Positions 1 to 8,320 of a stretch of 64,000 nucleotides of DNA are shown piece by piece. The stretch lies in contig NZ_JAERRJ010000003.1 in the NCBI RefSeq assembly GCF_016741815.1, positions 372,001 to 436,000 of the forward strand, read 5' to 3'. Both the position numbers and the translations under genes were made by a program. Numbering within the stretch: the stretch's first letter is position 1; each line of letters begins with the position of its first letter. The notes beneath the pieces are model-generated. The model was not told where the DNA came from, made no database searches, and was given only the letters and a program-made list of their open reading frames with translations. Source of the DNA: Nocardia acididurans. GTDB taxonomy: Bacteria > Actinomycetota > Actinomycetes > Mycobacteriales > Mycobacteriaceae.

Positions 1-1
1 G

Positions 2-1126
2 GATGCCCTGTCCGGCATGGTGTTCGGTTTCGACGAGCCGGACTTCGCGCCGATACTCGTTCGCGCCCTGCGTCATCCGGACCCCGGAATCGCGCGCGCG
101 GCCGCCGATGCCCTGCTCTGGGACGAGCCGGTCGCGGCCGAATCCGCACTGTTGGAAGCTGCGGTGAACCGCGAAACCGACGTGGCCGCAGCGGCAATCG
201 AGACACTGCGGTACTACCGCAGCCGCCGCGCCCTGCGCGTCCTGGCCGATCTGCGGTCCAGCGACAACGCCCGGATTTCGGCGCTCGCCGCGAACAGCTT
301 CGACGATATTCGCGAGGACTTCGAGGCGGCCCTGCAGACGAACCCACCCGACATGGCCGTGCCACTGCGAGAGTGGATGCGCCCGGTCGCGGATCTGATC
401 GAGTCGACACCCCATCGGCCGCCTGCCGGACATCCCGCACCGCATCCGGAGCCGGTCGCACCGACCACGCTCACGTCCACGCGACCGCTGACGGAGCTAC
501 TCGACGACCCCGACGCCGGTGGACCGCGGCTGCTCGGGCTGCTGCGCGAGAACCCTTGGTCCGCTGACGAACCCACCGACCGAACCCGCTGGAGCGCACG
601 CCTCGCCGAACACCCGGACCCCACGATCCGCGCGGAAGCGTGTTCGATCCTGGCCGGCTGGGCCGAATCCGCCGTGCTGCTGAACCTGATGACCGATCCC
701 AGTGCCACAGTCCGGAAGTCGGCGGTCTGGTCACTCGGTCAGGTACCCGGCGACCCCGCCATCGCCGACCACGCCTGGGCCTACCTGTCCACCGCCGCAG
801 GCACCACGGCCTCCGAAGCGGTGCGCACCTACGCCACCCACGCACCGGCCGGTCGAGCAGTGGATCACCTCCAGGAGCTGGCCTGGTCCGACCCTCGCGA
901 ATGCGTTCGGTACCAGGCCATCCGCTCCCTCGCCACGCTCGGGGCAGACGATGCGCTCCGCACCCTCGCGCCCATGCTGCAGGAGCCACCCAGAATCCAC
1001 TGGGGCGTGCACATCGCCCTGTTGGACAATCTCCACGAACTCGGAATTCACACACCCGCTCCGGATCATCTGAGCCAGGCCGACAATCTCGACCTGATGA
1101 CGGCGCTCCTCCGCTTCACGAACTGA
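2..1126 (+). CDS. HEAT-repeat protein, 5' end outside the window
   Basis: The reading frame is open to the left edge of the window and the first in-frame ATG (position 17) has no ribosome binding site, so the gene almost certainly begins upstream. The visible 370 or so residues are helical pairs typical of HEAT-like repeats: short units with Asp-Pro turns and alternating Ala/Leu positions, for example HPDPGIARAAADALL near the start and HPDPTIRAEACSILAGWA in the middle. HEAT repeats form protein-binding solenoids; no catalytic motif is visible. It converges on the AspRS gene with a 42-base gap. The partner and role are unknown. Confidence 0.75.
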   Translation, partial: DALSGMVFGFDEPDFAPILVRALRHPDPGIARAAADALLWDEPVAAESALLEAAVNRETDVAAAAIETLRYYRSRRALRVLADLRSSDNARISALAANSFDDIREDFEAALQTNPPDMAVPLREWMRPVADLIESTPHRPPAGHPAPHPEPVAPTTLTSTRPLTELLDDPDAGGPRLLGLLRENPWSADEPTDRTRWSARLAEHPDPTIRAEACSILAGWAESAVLLNLMTDPSATVRKSAVWSLGQVPGDPAIADHAWAYLSTAAGTTASEAVRTYATHAPAGRAVDHLQELAWSDPRECVRYQAIRSLATLGADDALRTLAPMLQEPPRIHWGVHIALLDNLHELGIHTPAPDHLSQADNLDLMTALLRFTN

Positions 1127-1168
1127 CGCGAAGGACCGCTCCGCACCTGGTCGCAGCCGTCTCGGACG

Positions 1169-2464
1169 TCATGGGCTGAGGCGGTGGAGGTCTCGGGGAA
1201 ACAGGGTGGACCAGCGGATGTTGTCGACCTCGACGAGGCGGGATACCCAGCGCTCCAAGCCGATTGCGAAGCCGCCGTGCGGGGGCATGCCGCCGGACAT
1301 GGCTTCGAGGTAGGCGGTGTAGCGGGCGGGGTCTTCGCCTCGGGTGGTCAGGGCGTGCAGGTAGTCGGCGTGGTTGTGCAGGCGTTGACCGCCGGTGACC
1401 AGTTCCAGGCCGCGGAAGAGGAGGTCGAAGGAGTTGGTCCAGCGGGGGTCGGTGGGCTGAGGGTGGGTGTAGAAGGGGCGTTTGGCGGCGGGGTAGCCCT
1501 CGACCGCGAGGAAGTCGGAGCCGAACTCCCGCAGCGCCCATTTGCCCAGGGCACGTTCGTGTTCCGGGGCCAGGTCGGGTTCCTCTGGTGGGGCTCCCAC
1601 CACTTCGAGGGCCTCGGTGAAATGCAGGACGGGGATCTGTTCGGGAACCGATGGCAGTTGTGCGCCAATCGATTCCACCGCCGTGCCCGCCGTGGCCCGG
1701 ACTCGTTCGAGCATGGCGGCGAGGGTGTCACGCAGCACCGAAAGGACGTCGCGGTGGTCGGCGATGAAGCCGAATTCCACGTCCAGGGAGACATATTCGG
1801 CGAGATGGCGGGCGGTGTCGTGGGGTTCGGCGCGGAAGACCGGGCCGACCTCGTAGACCCGCTCGAAGACCCCGGTGAGCATCTGCTTGTAGAGCTGCGG
1901 CGACTGGGCGAGATAGGCGGGCGCGCCGAAGTAGTCCAGGGTGAAGACGTTCGCGCCGGATTCGGCGGACTGTTCGACGATCTTCGGAGTGGTCACCTCG
2001 GTGAATCCGGCGCTGTCCAGATGCTGCCGGAATCCGGCCATCGAGGCGGCGGCGATCTGCCAGACCGCGCGCCGGGCGGGATGCCGCCACGTGAGCGCGG
2101 CGTGGTCCAGGACCGTCGGGAGGGTCGCTTTCAGCGCGGGCCGCCACAATTCGACCGGGGGCACGGCGGCGGGCGGGCCGAGCGGTGTGATCACGGGGTC
2201 GATGATCTCGATACCGCCGGGCGCTTTCCCGTTCGCGATCACACCTCCGGCGACGCGCACCACCGTCTCCTCCGGTAGCCACGAGATCTGCTCTCGCACA
2301 GCGCTTTCCGTAGCCACGACCTGCGCGACCCCGGACCTGTCGCGCACGATCACGAATGTCACCCCGGACAGCTGCCGCCGCCGGTGTATCCAGCCCTCGA
2401 CGGTCGCCGAGGAATTCCCCGCCGCGTGCGCGGCCGGCAGTTCCGAACAGAGAGTACGTGTCAT
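1169..2464 (-). CDS. aspS: Archaeal-type aspartyl-tRNA synthetase paralogue (class IIb)
   Basis: A 431-residue class IIb synthetase. An N-terminal OB-fold anticodon-binding domain (about residues 15-110) is followed by the catalytic core. Class II motif 2 is visible as FRAEPHDTARH (210-220), preceded by LAQSPQLYKQM, and motif 3 as GLER (402-405) with the C-terminal FPRD signature. It lacks the GAD insertion of the roughly 590-residue bacterial AspRS and is closer to the short archaeal form, which is often non-discriminating and charges tRNA-Asp and tRNA-Asn. It is therefore probably a second AspRS. The ATG at 2464 was chosen because AGGAGG lies 8 bases upstream; that site is also part of the T-box sequestrator. 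AsnRS activity cannot be excluded. Confidence 0.88.
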   Translation of the reverse strand: MTRTLCSELPAAHAAGNSSATVEGWIHRRRQLSGVTFVIVRDRSGVAQVVATESAVREQISWLPEETVVRVAGGVIANGKAPGGIEIIDPVITPLGPPAAVPPVELWRPALKATLPTVLDHAALTWRHPARRAVWQIAAASMAGFRQHLDSAGFTEVTTPKIVEQSAESGANVFTLDYFGAPAYLAQSPQLYKQMLTGVFERVYEVGPVFRAEPHDTARHLAEYVSLDVEFGFIADHRDVLSVLRDTLAAMLERVRATAGTAVESIGAQLPSVPEQIPVLHFTEALEVVGAPPEEPDLAPEHERALGKWALREFGSDFLAVEGYPAAKRPFYTHPQPTDPRWTNSFDLLFRGLELVTGGQRLHNHADYLHALTTRGEDPARYTAYLEAMSGGMPPHGGFAIGLERWVSRLVEVDNIRWSTLFPRDLHRLSP

Positions 2465-2640
2465 CCGATTCACCTCCTGGTTGTTGCCCCGGGAGGTGTG
2501 GGCGATCGGGTAGTCGCGGTGCCACCACACCTTCACAGCCGAACCGGCTGCCTCTACTGGTCGATTGATATTCGGTGACCGGCCGATCGGCTCGGAGTTC
2601 GTCACGCTCGTCGACGCCGTGAATGCGATGGTAGCCGACC
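2465..2640 (-). promoter_or_regulatory. Candidate translational T-box riboswitch leader of the AspRS gene
   Basis: Read on the minus strand, the leader carries the T-box core GGTGGCACCGCG (within 2515-2528), which pairs with the NCCA end of uncharged tRNA. Just upstream are a 6-bp hairpin (arms 2535-2540 and 2546-2551) and an AGTAG motif (2554-2558). Downstream the Shine-Dalgarno itself, GGAGGTG (2471-2477), pairs exactly with CACCTCC (2492-2498), forming a sequestrator. This layout matches actinobacterial translational T-boxes such as those of ileS. A specifier cannot be assigned with confidence; a GACGAAC stretch (2597-2603) offers both an Asp and an Asn codon. The 5' boundary is approximate. 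Confidence 0.75.
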
Positions 2641-2757
2641 CGGTGACCACAATCACCGCGTTAACGCCGGCGGCGTGGTGGAAGATTTCACTGCGAATCT
2701 TTCGCCCGGGGGGTCCGGGCGTCGCGCACTGAGATTGCGAATCTGTTGGGAGGCAGC

Positions 2758-3690
2758 GTGCGATCGATACTGAGAAATGTCGGGGTGGCCGTGCTCATCG
2801 GAGCATCACCCCTGCTGGTGACGGCCTGCAGTGGGACGACGACGACCGATCGGCCGTCCACCTCGGTCGTGGCCACGCAGGTGAACGGGCAGCAGCAGCC
2901 GGGCGGAAAGGACGGTCAGTCCACCGTCCGCACCATTGGAAAGACCGGTTGGTACAGCGGTTTCGAGATCACTGTCGACAAGGCCACGGTGGTGCCCGAC
3001 GAATACGGCGGCGGCAAGATCCGCATCGACATCACCTATCGCAACACCACCACCGACAGCGCGCAGATGGGCATCGGCACCTACCTGCAGGTCGGCAATG
3101 AGGTCGACGGCGGCGCGAGTTTCGACAATCCGATGGTCCCCGGCAAGGGCGCCGCCGTCGGCAGCGTCACCACCTCGGTGCAGAAGCTCGCCGATGCCGA
3201 GCACCTGCTCGACACCATGACCGTGGTCTACGGCGAAGCGTCGGACAATCAGACCAAGATTCCGCTGCAGGCCGGCGCGAAGGTCGAATCCGTCCAGCCC
3301 AAGACGCTCACGGTCGGGGGCAAGCTGGTGCAGAATCAGACCACCATCGAAGTCACCGGTGGCACACTGGCACCGAGCTACACCTCCGATGAACGCGGCA
3401 AGATGGATCTCGCCTTCCATATCAAGATCATTGGCGGATCCGGCATCCCCGATGGCGGCACCAATATCTACTACGACTGGTTCACCCTGAAGACCCCCGA
3501 CGGACAGGTGGTCACCGCCGATATCCGCGGTCCGGTCAACGAACTGCTCAACCGCAGCGAAACCATCGACAATGCGAAGAATTACGTGGTTTTCGTGATC
3601 TCCGAGCCCGTCTCCGGCAACTACACATTGAGCTACGACGCCACGAAGGGAGAAAGCGCGGCCTCCACCCTGCCGATCACCGTGAACTGA
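2758..3690 (+). CDS. Secreted lipoprotein of unknown function
   Basis: A 310-residue protein with a lipoprotein signal peptide: basic MRSILRN, a hydrophobic core and the lipobox LVTAC with the lipidated Cys at residue 24. After a Thr/Ser-rich linker come two beta-rich halves that look like immunoglobulin-like or DUF4352-type folds, with hydrophobic/polar alternation and an ITYRNTT-type strand. The GTG at 2758 was preferred to the TTG at 2746 because GGGAGG lies directly before it and the signal peptide then starts cleanly. The gene is divergent from the AspRS leader, so both promoters lie between about 2640 and 2750. Function is unknown; an anchored binding protein is plausible. Confidence 0.8.
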   Translation: MRSILRNVGVAVLIGASPLLVTACSGTTTTDRPSTSVVATQVNGQQQPGGKDGQSTVRTIGKTGWYSGFEITVDKATVVPDEYGGGKIRIDITYRNTTTDSAQMGIGTYLQVGNEVDGGASFDNPMVPGKGAAVGSVTTSVQKLADAEHLLDTMTVVYGEASDNQTKIPLQAGAKVESVQPKTLTVGGKLVQNQTTIEVTGGTLAPSYTSDERGKMDLAFHIKIIGGSGIPDGGTNIYYDWFTLKTPDGQVVTADIRGPVNELLNRSETIDNAKNYVVFVISEPVSGNYTLSYDATKGESAASTLPITVN

Positions 3691-3770
3691 CAACCGGATA
3701 TCCCGTCGTGTGTTTTGCTCTGACAACAGTCAAGGCTTGGATACGATCGGCGGGATACGAGGGAGGTGCG

Positions 3771-4571
3771 GTGCCGGAGGCCGGTCGCGTCCCGGTCGGG
3801 GTAGATCCGTCCAAGCCGAACGCGGCACGGGTCTTCAACTACCTGCTGGGCGGGAAGGACAACTACGAGGTCGATCAAATGGTCGCCCATCGTATGCTCG
3901 CGGTCGATCCCGCCACCCGCACCCTGGCCTGGTTCAGTCGGCAGTTTCTGCTGCACGGCGTGAGAATGGCTGCCGAGCAAGGGATTCGGCAGTTCATCGA
4001 TATCGGCGCGGGCATTCCCATCACCCCCGATGTCCACGAGGTGGCGCGGGAGATCGAACCGGCGGCCCGGGTGGTGTCCATCGACTACGACCCGGTCGTG
4101 CACGCGCACGCCAATGCCCTGCTGGCGGGCACGCCCGGCGTCACCTCCATGCTCGCCGACGTCCGCGCACCCGTGGAGATGATCGTCCGACTACGCTCGG
4201 ACCACGCCATCGACTTCTCGCAACCGGTCGCCGTCCTGATCGTCGGCGTCCTGCACTTCGTCATGGACGACGAGGATCCGTACGGGATCATCGCCCGCTT
4301 CCGCGACGTCATGGCCCCCGGCAGTCTGCTGGTCTATACACAGGCGGGGAGCACCACCGCACCGGAGTTCATGGCGCGCACCGGAATGGACACCGACAAC
4401 AGCCCGGCCCAGGTCGCCTATCGGACCCAGGAACAGGCGGCGCGGTTCCTGGACGGATTCGAGGTGGTGGGGCCGGGTGTGACGCCCATCCAGCAGTGGC
4501 TCGGCGACGACCTGCCCGAGACCAAACTGGTGCTCTTCGGCGGCATCGGCCGCAAACCCGAGGATCCCTGA
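3771..4571 (+). CDS. SAM-dependent methyltransferase, DUF574 family
   Basis: A 266-residue protein with the hallmark N-terminus of the actinobacterial DUF574 (PF04672) methyltransferases: VDPSKPNAARVFNYLLGGKDNY. The SAM-binding glycine motif is FIDIGAGIP, followed by an acidic residue at the end of strand 2 (VVSIDYDP) and the later strand VAVLIVGVLHF. The family is expanded in Streptomyces and Nocardia, and the substrates of most members are unknown. GTG at 3771 was chosen because GGGAGGT precedes it by a few bases and the family motif begins about 10 residues later. It follows the lipoprotein by 80 bases and may have its own promoter. Confidence 0.85.
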   Translation: MPEAGRVPVGVDPSKPNAARVFNYLLGGKDNYEVDQMVAHRMLAVDPATRTLAWFSRQFLLHGVRMAAEQGIRQFIDIGAGIPITPDVHEVAREIEPAARVVSIDYDPVVHAHANALLAGTPGVTSMLADVRAPVEMIVRLRSDHAIDFSQPVAVLIVGVLHFVMDDEDPYGIIARFRDVMAPGSLLVYTQAGSTTAPEFMARTGMDTDNSPAQVAYRTQEQAARFLDGFEVVGPGVTPIQQWLGDDLPETKLVLFGGIGRKPEDP

Positions 4572-5606
4572 TCACACTGTGGCGGAAAGACTTTCGGCCC
4601 GCCGCGCCATGGCGTCCGCGATCGCCCGCGGCCGGCGGCCCAGACCGCACGCACTAGCGACACCCGCGGCCGGACGGCCCAGCGCCCGCTCCACCATCCG
4701 CAATACCTGGACCTGCTGCGCCGGACTCGGCGTCTCGTGGACGAGACCGGCGTAGAATCTGATGTCCGGGTGCAACCGCGCGAGCGGCGCGTAGAACTCG
4801 AACCGCTGTGACGGCGGCACCTGCCCGGCCGCCAGCGGACCGTGCACGAACTCCAAGGTCCGCCCCGACGGCCACTGCCGGACAATGGAATTGGCCAGAT
4901 CGACGAAGGGCCGCAGATCGCGCAGCCGGGCGCGGGACCGATTGTGCATACTGCCCAGGCACAGGTGCACACCGATCCGCGTACCCTCCGGCGCGCCCGC
5001 CGCCAGCTCCGCGATCCCGGCCGCGAGCCGCAGCGCGGTATCGGCACGCCGGTGCAGCGGTTGGGTTTTCGCCATGAGCACCATTTCGGCGGTGGCCTCC
5101 AACTGCAGGACCACCTCGTCTCCGGCCAGCTCGCGCACGGCCGCGATCTCGCGAACGGTGGCGTCGCGGAACGCTTTCCGATGTCTGCGCAGTCCGCCCG
5201 CACCCATGGCGATGAACGCCAGGGTGAAGTCGGTGGGCATGCCGATCTGCAGGGAAAGGCCGGGCAGGGCGTAGTCCGCGCGCAATCGCCGGAAGACGGG
5301 CAGGGCTTCCTCGGCCTCGCCGCGATAGCCGAGGTTCAGCATGTCGCCGGTCAGCCGCACGCCCGGGGGTGCGCGATGGATGGACCGCTCCCGGCTCGAA
5401 CGTAGCGTGCCGGGCTTCTTCACCTCCAGGGCGCCCTGGTCCACCAGGTCGGCGATGATGGGCTGGATGTAGAACTCGTAGCGCCGGGTCTCGCCGGTGG
5501 GCAGCGTGCGCAGGCGCGGGCCCGCGCCGTCGAGCATGGCCCGCATCGCCTCGTCCGTGCTCGCTGCCGGGAAACTCCCGACAAAATGCACAGCTCGTGT
5601 GCTCAT
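4572..5606 (-). CDS. UROD/MetE-like TIM-barrel protein
   Basis: A 344-residue protein resembling the C-terminal catalytic barrel of cobalamin-independent methionine synthase. It opens with HFVGSFPA and LPTGETRR, contains a central HLCLGSMHNR strand, and ends with SACGLGRR, which corresponds to the metal-ligand Cys region of MetE. The N-terminal half of MetE is absent. Such stand-alone barrels occur in many actinobacteria and are generally uncharacterised. An upstream in-frame ATG at 5615 is possible; neither start has a clear ribosome binding site. It converges on the methyltransferase gene immediately after its stop. A methyltransfer role is an inference. Confidence 0.6.
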   Translation of the reverse strand: MSTRAVHFVGSFPAASTDEAMRAMLDGAGPRLRTLPTGETRRYEFYIQPIIADLVDQGALEVKKPGTLRSSRERSIHRAPPGVRLTGDMLNLGYRGEAEEALPVFRRLRADYALPGLSLQIGMPTDFTLAFIAMGAGGLRRHRKAFRDATVREIAAVRELAGDEVVLQLEATAEMVLMAKTQPLHRRADTALRLAAGIAELAAGAPEGTRIGVHLCLGSMHNRSRARLRDLRPFVDLANSIVRQWPSGRTLEFVHGPLAAGQVPPSQRFEFYAPLARLHPDIRFYAGLVHETPSPAQQVQVLRMVERALGRPAAGVASACGLGRRPRAIADAMARRAESLSATV

Positions 5607-5744
5607 GGGGTGCATCGTAGATCAATTTCGGTGAATACCCATCCGGGTGATTCGTCCTTACGAATTGCATTGTGCGGTATCGTGTCTCGCCAGAGTAGGC
5701 CGGACACCCACTGAATTCGCCCATCGTTCGAGGGAGCACGGAGC

Positions 5745-6758
5745 GTGCGAACCACAGTCCGCGCATTCGCCGTCGCGGCAGCCGCACTATTGCTGTGCCT
5801 GGTACCCGGGGTTTCCCAGGCCGCGCCGAGCGACTCGCCGGGCGCCTGCCGCGATATCGACTTCCCGGTGGCGCAGGGCAGCCTGGCCACCACCCTCTGC
5901 CTGCCCGACCGGCCCACCGACACGGTGCTGGTGCTCATGGCGGGCTCCAATTACAACCACACCTACTGGGATTTCCCCTACGCGCCGGAAACCTACAACT
6001 TCCGCCGCGCCATGAACGCCGCCGGTTACGCGACCCTGGTCGCCGACCGGCTCGGCAACGGGGGCAGCACCCGGCCGCCGAGCCTGACGCTCACCGCCAC
6101 GGCCACCGCGACCGCGCTGCACGAGATGGTGCAGGCACTGCGCGCCGGATACTTCGGCGCGCAGCCGTTCGCGAAGGTGGTGACGGGCGGGCATTCACTC
6201 ACCTCGGGCACCACGGTCATCGAGGCCACCACCTATCACGATGTGGACGCCGTGCTGCTCACCGGCTACTCGCACACGCTGAGCGTGCCCGATGTGCTGG
6301 GCGTGATCAGCACCTACCACCAGGCGGTCGAGGATCCGCTGTTCCGCGGGCGCGGGTTCGACTCCGGCTACCTGGTCACCCGGCCGGGTACGCGAGAGGC
6401 CGATTTCCACGGGCCCGGAAATGTGGATCCGCAGGTGCTGGCGATGGACGAGGCCACCAAGGAGACCTTCTCGCTCACCGAATATCCGGACGGTCTCACC
6501 TCCACCCTGCCGGGCATGTCCAGCGACATCACCGTGCCGGTCCTGGTGGTGAACGGCGGGATGGACCGATTGTCCTGCGGCAGTGCGTTTTCCATCTGCG
6601 CGGACAGCGCCGCGCTGCAGGCCGCCGAGGCCCCCCACTTCACCCTGGCGGCGCGGTTGCGCACCTATGTGCTTCCCGGCAGCGGACATTCGCTGAACCT
6701 GGCCCGGAACACCAGGGACTATCAGGCCGCGGTCATCGACTGGCTGGGCACGATCTAG
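5745..6758 (+). CDS. Secreted alpha/beta-hydrolase
   Basis: A 337-residue exported protein: signal peptide with cleavage after VSQA near residue 26, then an alpha/beta-hydrolase fold. The likely nucleophile is Ser151 in GGHSLTSG, and the catalytic His is probably in PGSGHSLN near residue 316; an acid may be the Asp in VNGGMDRLSCG. The GTG at 5745 follows AGGGAG with suitable spacing. Cysteines in the mature part (for example CRDID, LCLPD, SCGS, ICAD) suggest extracytoplasmic disulfides. It overlaps the ABC1-kinase gene by 4 bases tail to tail. Substrate unknown; lipase, esterase or peptidase are all possible. Confidence 0.75.
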   Translation: MRTTVRAFAVAAAALLLCLVPGVSQAAPSDSPGACRDIDFPVAQGSLATTLCLPDRPTDTVLVLMAGSNYNHTYWDFPYAPETYNFRRAMNAAGYATLVADRLGNGGSTRPPSLTLTATATATALHEMVQALRAGYFGAQPFAKVVTGGHSLTSGTTVIEATTYHDVDAVLLTGYSHTLSVPDVLGVISTYHQAVEDPLFRGRGFDSGYLVTRPGTREADFHGPGNVDPQVLAMDEATKETFSLTEYPDGLTSTLPGMSSDITVPVLVVNGGMDRLSCGSAFSICADSAALQAAEAPHFTLAARLRTYVLPGSGHSLNLARNTRDYQAAVIDWLGTI

Positions 6759-8113
6759 ACCGGCACCGGCTCGCCGTCGGTGTGCTCGGGGGCGGCGAAG
6801 CCCGGCAGCCAGCGTTCCATGATCTCCAGAATCGGTGTGTCCGAGTCGAGTTGGGCACAGATGCCGATGATGCCGCCCGCCACCCGGGCCAGCATGGGCA
6901 GTTCCACCGCGTCCTCGGGGGCGGTGGCCGCCATGGCGTTCTGGAAGGAGAAGTTGCGGACGTCGAGCAGGGCCAACACGGTCTCCTGCACGGCTTTACG
7001 GCTCACCCGGAAGTCGGGGTCGTTGAACTTCTCCATATGCGGCTGGATCACGCCGCGCAGGTGCTCGACGTCGTAGTCGGCGCCGTCCTTGACGAAACCG
7101 TTGCGGCGCATGACATCCACCGCGCCCTCGAAGTCCTGGGCCAGGGCCAGGCGGAACACCTCGCCGAGGTAGGGCGGGATGCCATGGGGCATGGGCAGGC
7201 AGGCGCCGAAGTCGATGACGCCGAGCCGGCCGTCGGGCAGCAGCTGGAAGTTGCCGGGGTGCGGGTCGCAGTGCAGGTAGCCGACGCGCTGCGGGGAGGA
7301 GAGCAGGAATTCGGCCAGCAGGGTACCGGCGGCGTCACGCTGCTCCTGGGTGCCGGAGGCGATGATCCGGGACAGCGGGGTGCCCTCCATCCACTCGCTG
7401 ACCATGATCTTGGGCGCACTGGCGACCACCTTGGGCGCGAAGAACTTCGGATCGTCCGGGCCCAGGGCGCGGGCGAATTTGCGCTGGTAGTCGGCTTCGA
7501 TACGGTAGTCGAGTTCGTCGTCGGTGCGGGCGATGAACTCGTCGACCAGGGCCTTCACATCGGTGCCCGGGAGCACCAGATTGAATGCGGCGGAGAACAT
7601 CTGGAGCATCTTCAGATCCGCGCGCAGCGACTCCTCGGCCTCGGGATACTGCACCTTCACCGCGACGGCCCGCCCGTCGCCCCATACCGCCCGGTGCACC
7701 TGACCGATGCTCGCGGCCGCGATCGGGTCGTCGTCGAAGCTCTCGAACCGGGCGCGCCAGCGGGTGCCCAACTGCATGGCCAGCATTCGATAGGTGTCCT
7801 TCACCGGCATCGGCGGGGCCTCGGCCTGCAATTTGACCAGCGCGTCCTTGTACTGGCCGATGAACTGCGGCGGCACCGCCACCTCCATCACGCTCAGGGC
7901 CTGGCCGATCTTCATGGCCGCGCCCTTGAGCTCCCCCAGCACCTGGAAGACCTGATCGGCGGCCTCCTGCATCAGTTTCTCGTCGATCTCCCCCCGCTCC
8001 AACCCGGTGATCACCCGGGTGCTGAGCGCGGTGGCCCGACTCAGCATGATCGACATCGGCAATCGGACAAGCTTCACTGTCCGTGCGATCCCCTTGCGCC
8101 TAGCCCCGGCCAT
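6755..8113 (-). CDS. ABC1/UbiB (AarF)-family atypical kinase, first copy
   Basis: A 452-residue ABC1 (UbiB/COQ8-like) kinase. Family motifs are all visible: KIGQALS (the KxGQ extension), AASIGQVHRA (Ala-rich loop replacing the usual glycine loop), AVKVQYP with the catalytic Lys, DELDYRIEADYQRKF, HCDPHPGNF (catalytic loop) and VIDFGA (metal-binding Asp). In bacteria such proteins support isoprenoid quinone synthesis or other lipid processes, but the actinobacterial paralogues are not assigned. The ATG at 8113 was chosen because GAGGTG lies 5 bases upstream. This is the first of three such genes in the window. No membrane segment is evident. Confidence 0.88.
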   Translation of the reverse strand: MAGARRKGIARTVKLVRLPMSIMLSRATALSTRVITGLERGEIDEKLMQEAADQVFQVLGELKGAAMKIGQALSVMEVAVPPQFIGQYKDALVKLQAEAPPMPVKDTYRMLAMQLGTRWRARFESFDDDPIAAASIGQVHRAVWGDGRAVAVKVQYPEAEESLRADLKMLQMFSAAFNLVLPGTDVKALVDEFIARTDDELDYRIEADYQRKFARALGPDDPKFFAPKVVASAPKIMVSEWMEGTPLSRIIASGTQEQRDAAGTLLAEFLLSSPQRVGYLHCDPHPGNFQLLPDGRLGVIDFGACLPMPHGIPPYLGEVFRLALAQDFEGAVDVMRRNGFVKDGADYDVEHLRGVIQPHMEKFNDPDFRVSRKAVQETVLALLDVRNFSFQNAMAATAPEDAVELPMLARVAGGIIGICAQLDSDTPILEIMERWLPGFAAPEHTDGEPVPV

Positions 8114-8158
8114 CGCCCACCTCGCAGCTCCCCGCGACCCCACCGGCCGCCGATCGAT

Positions 8159-8173
8159 ATTGTCTGAGACAAT
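8159..8173. promoter_or_regulatory. Perfect inverted repeat upstream of the first ABC1 kinase gene
   Basis: ATTGTCTGAGACAAT is an exact 6-bp inverted repeat around a 3-base centre, 46 to 60 bases before the ABC1 kinase start codon. It sits where an operator would be expected. Its core GTCTGAGAC recurs at 16322-16330 in front of the second ABC1 kinase gene. The binding protein is not known from the sequence. Confidence 0.5.
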
Positions 8174-8320
8174 TTTCTCGACCGTAGACCAGAGCCCCGC
8201 ACCGAATCAATAGCACCCGGCCATTTCCGAAAACGCCTGCGCCGCAACCACCCCACGACACGACGAATTCGCTGCGGCGACGCTACGCCGCCACAGCGAA
8301 CCGTTTCCCGGAGCCGACGC

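Noticed and set aside
1184..2278. Plus-strand open frame opposite the AspRS gene
   Set aside because: Gly/Val-rich antisense translation; the minus strand has class II synthetase motifs.
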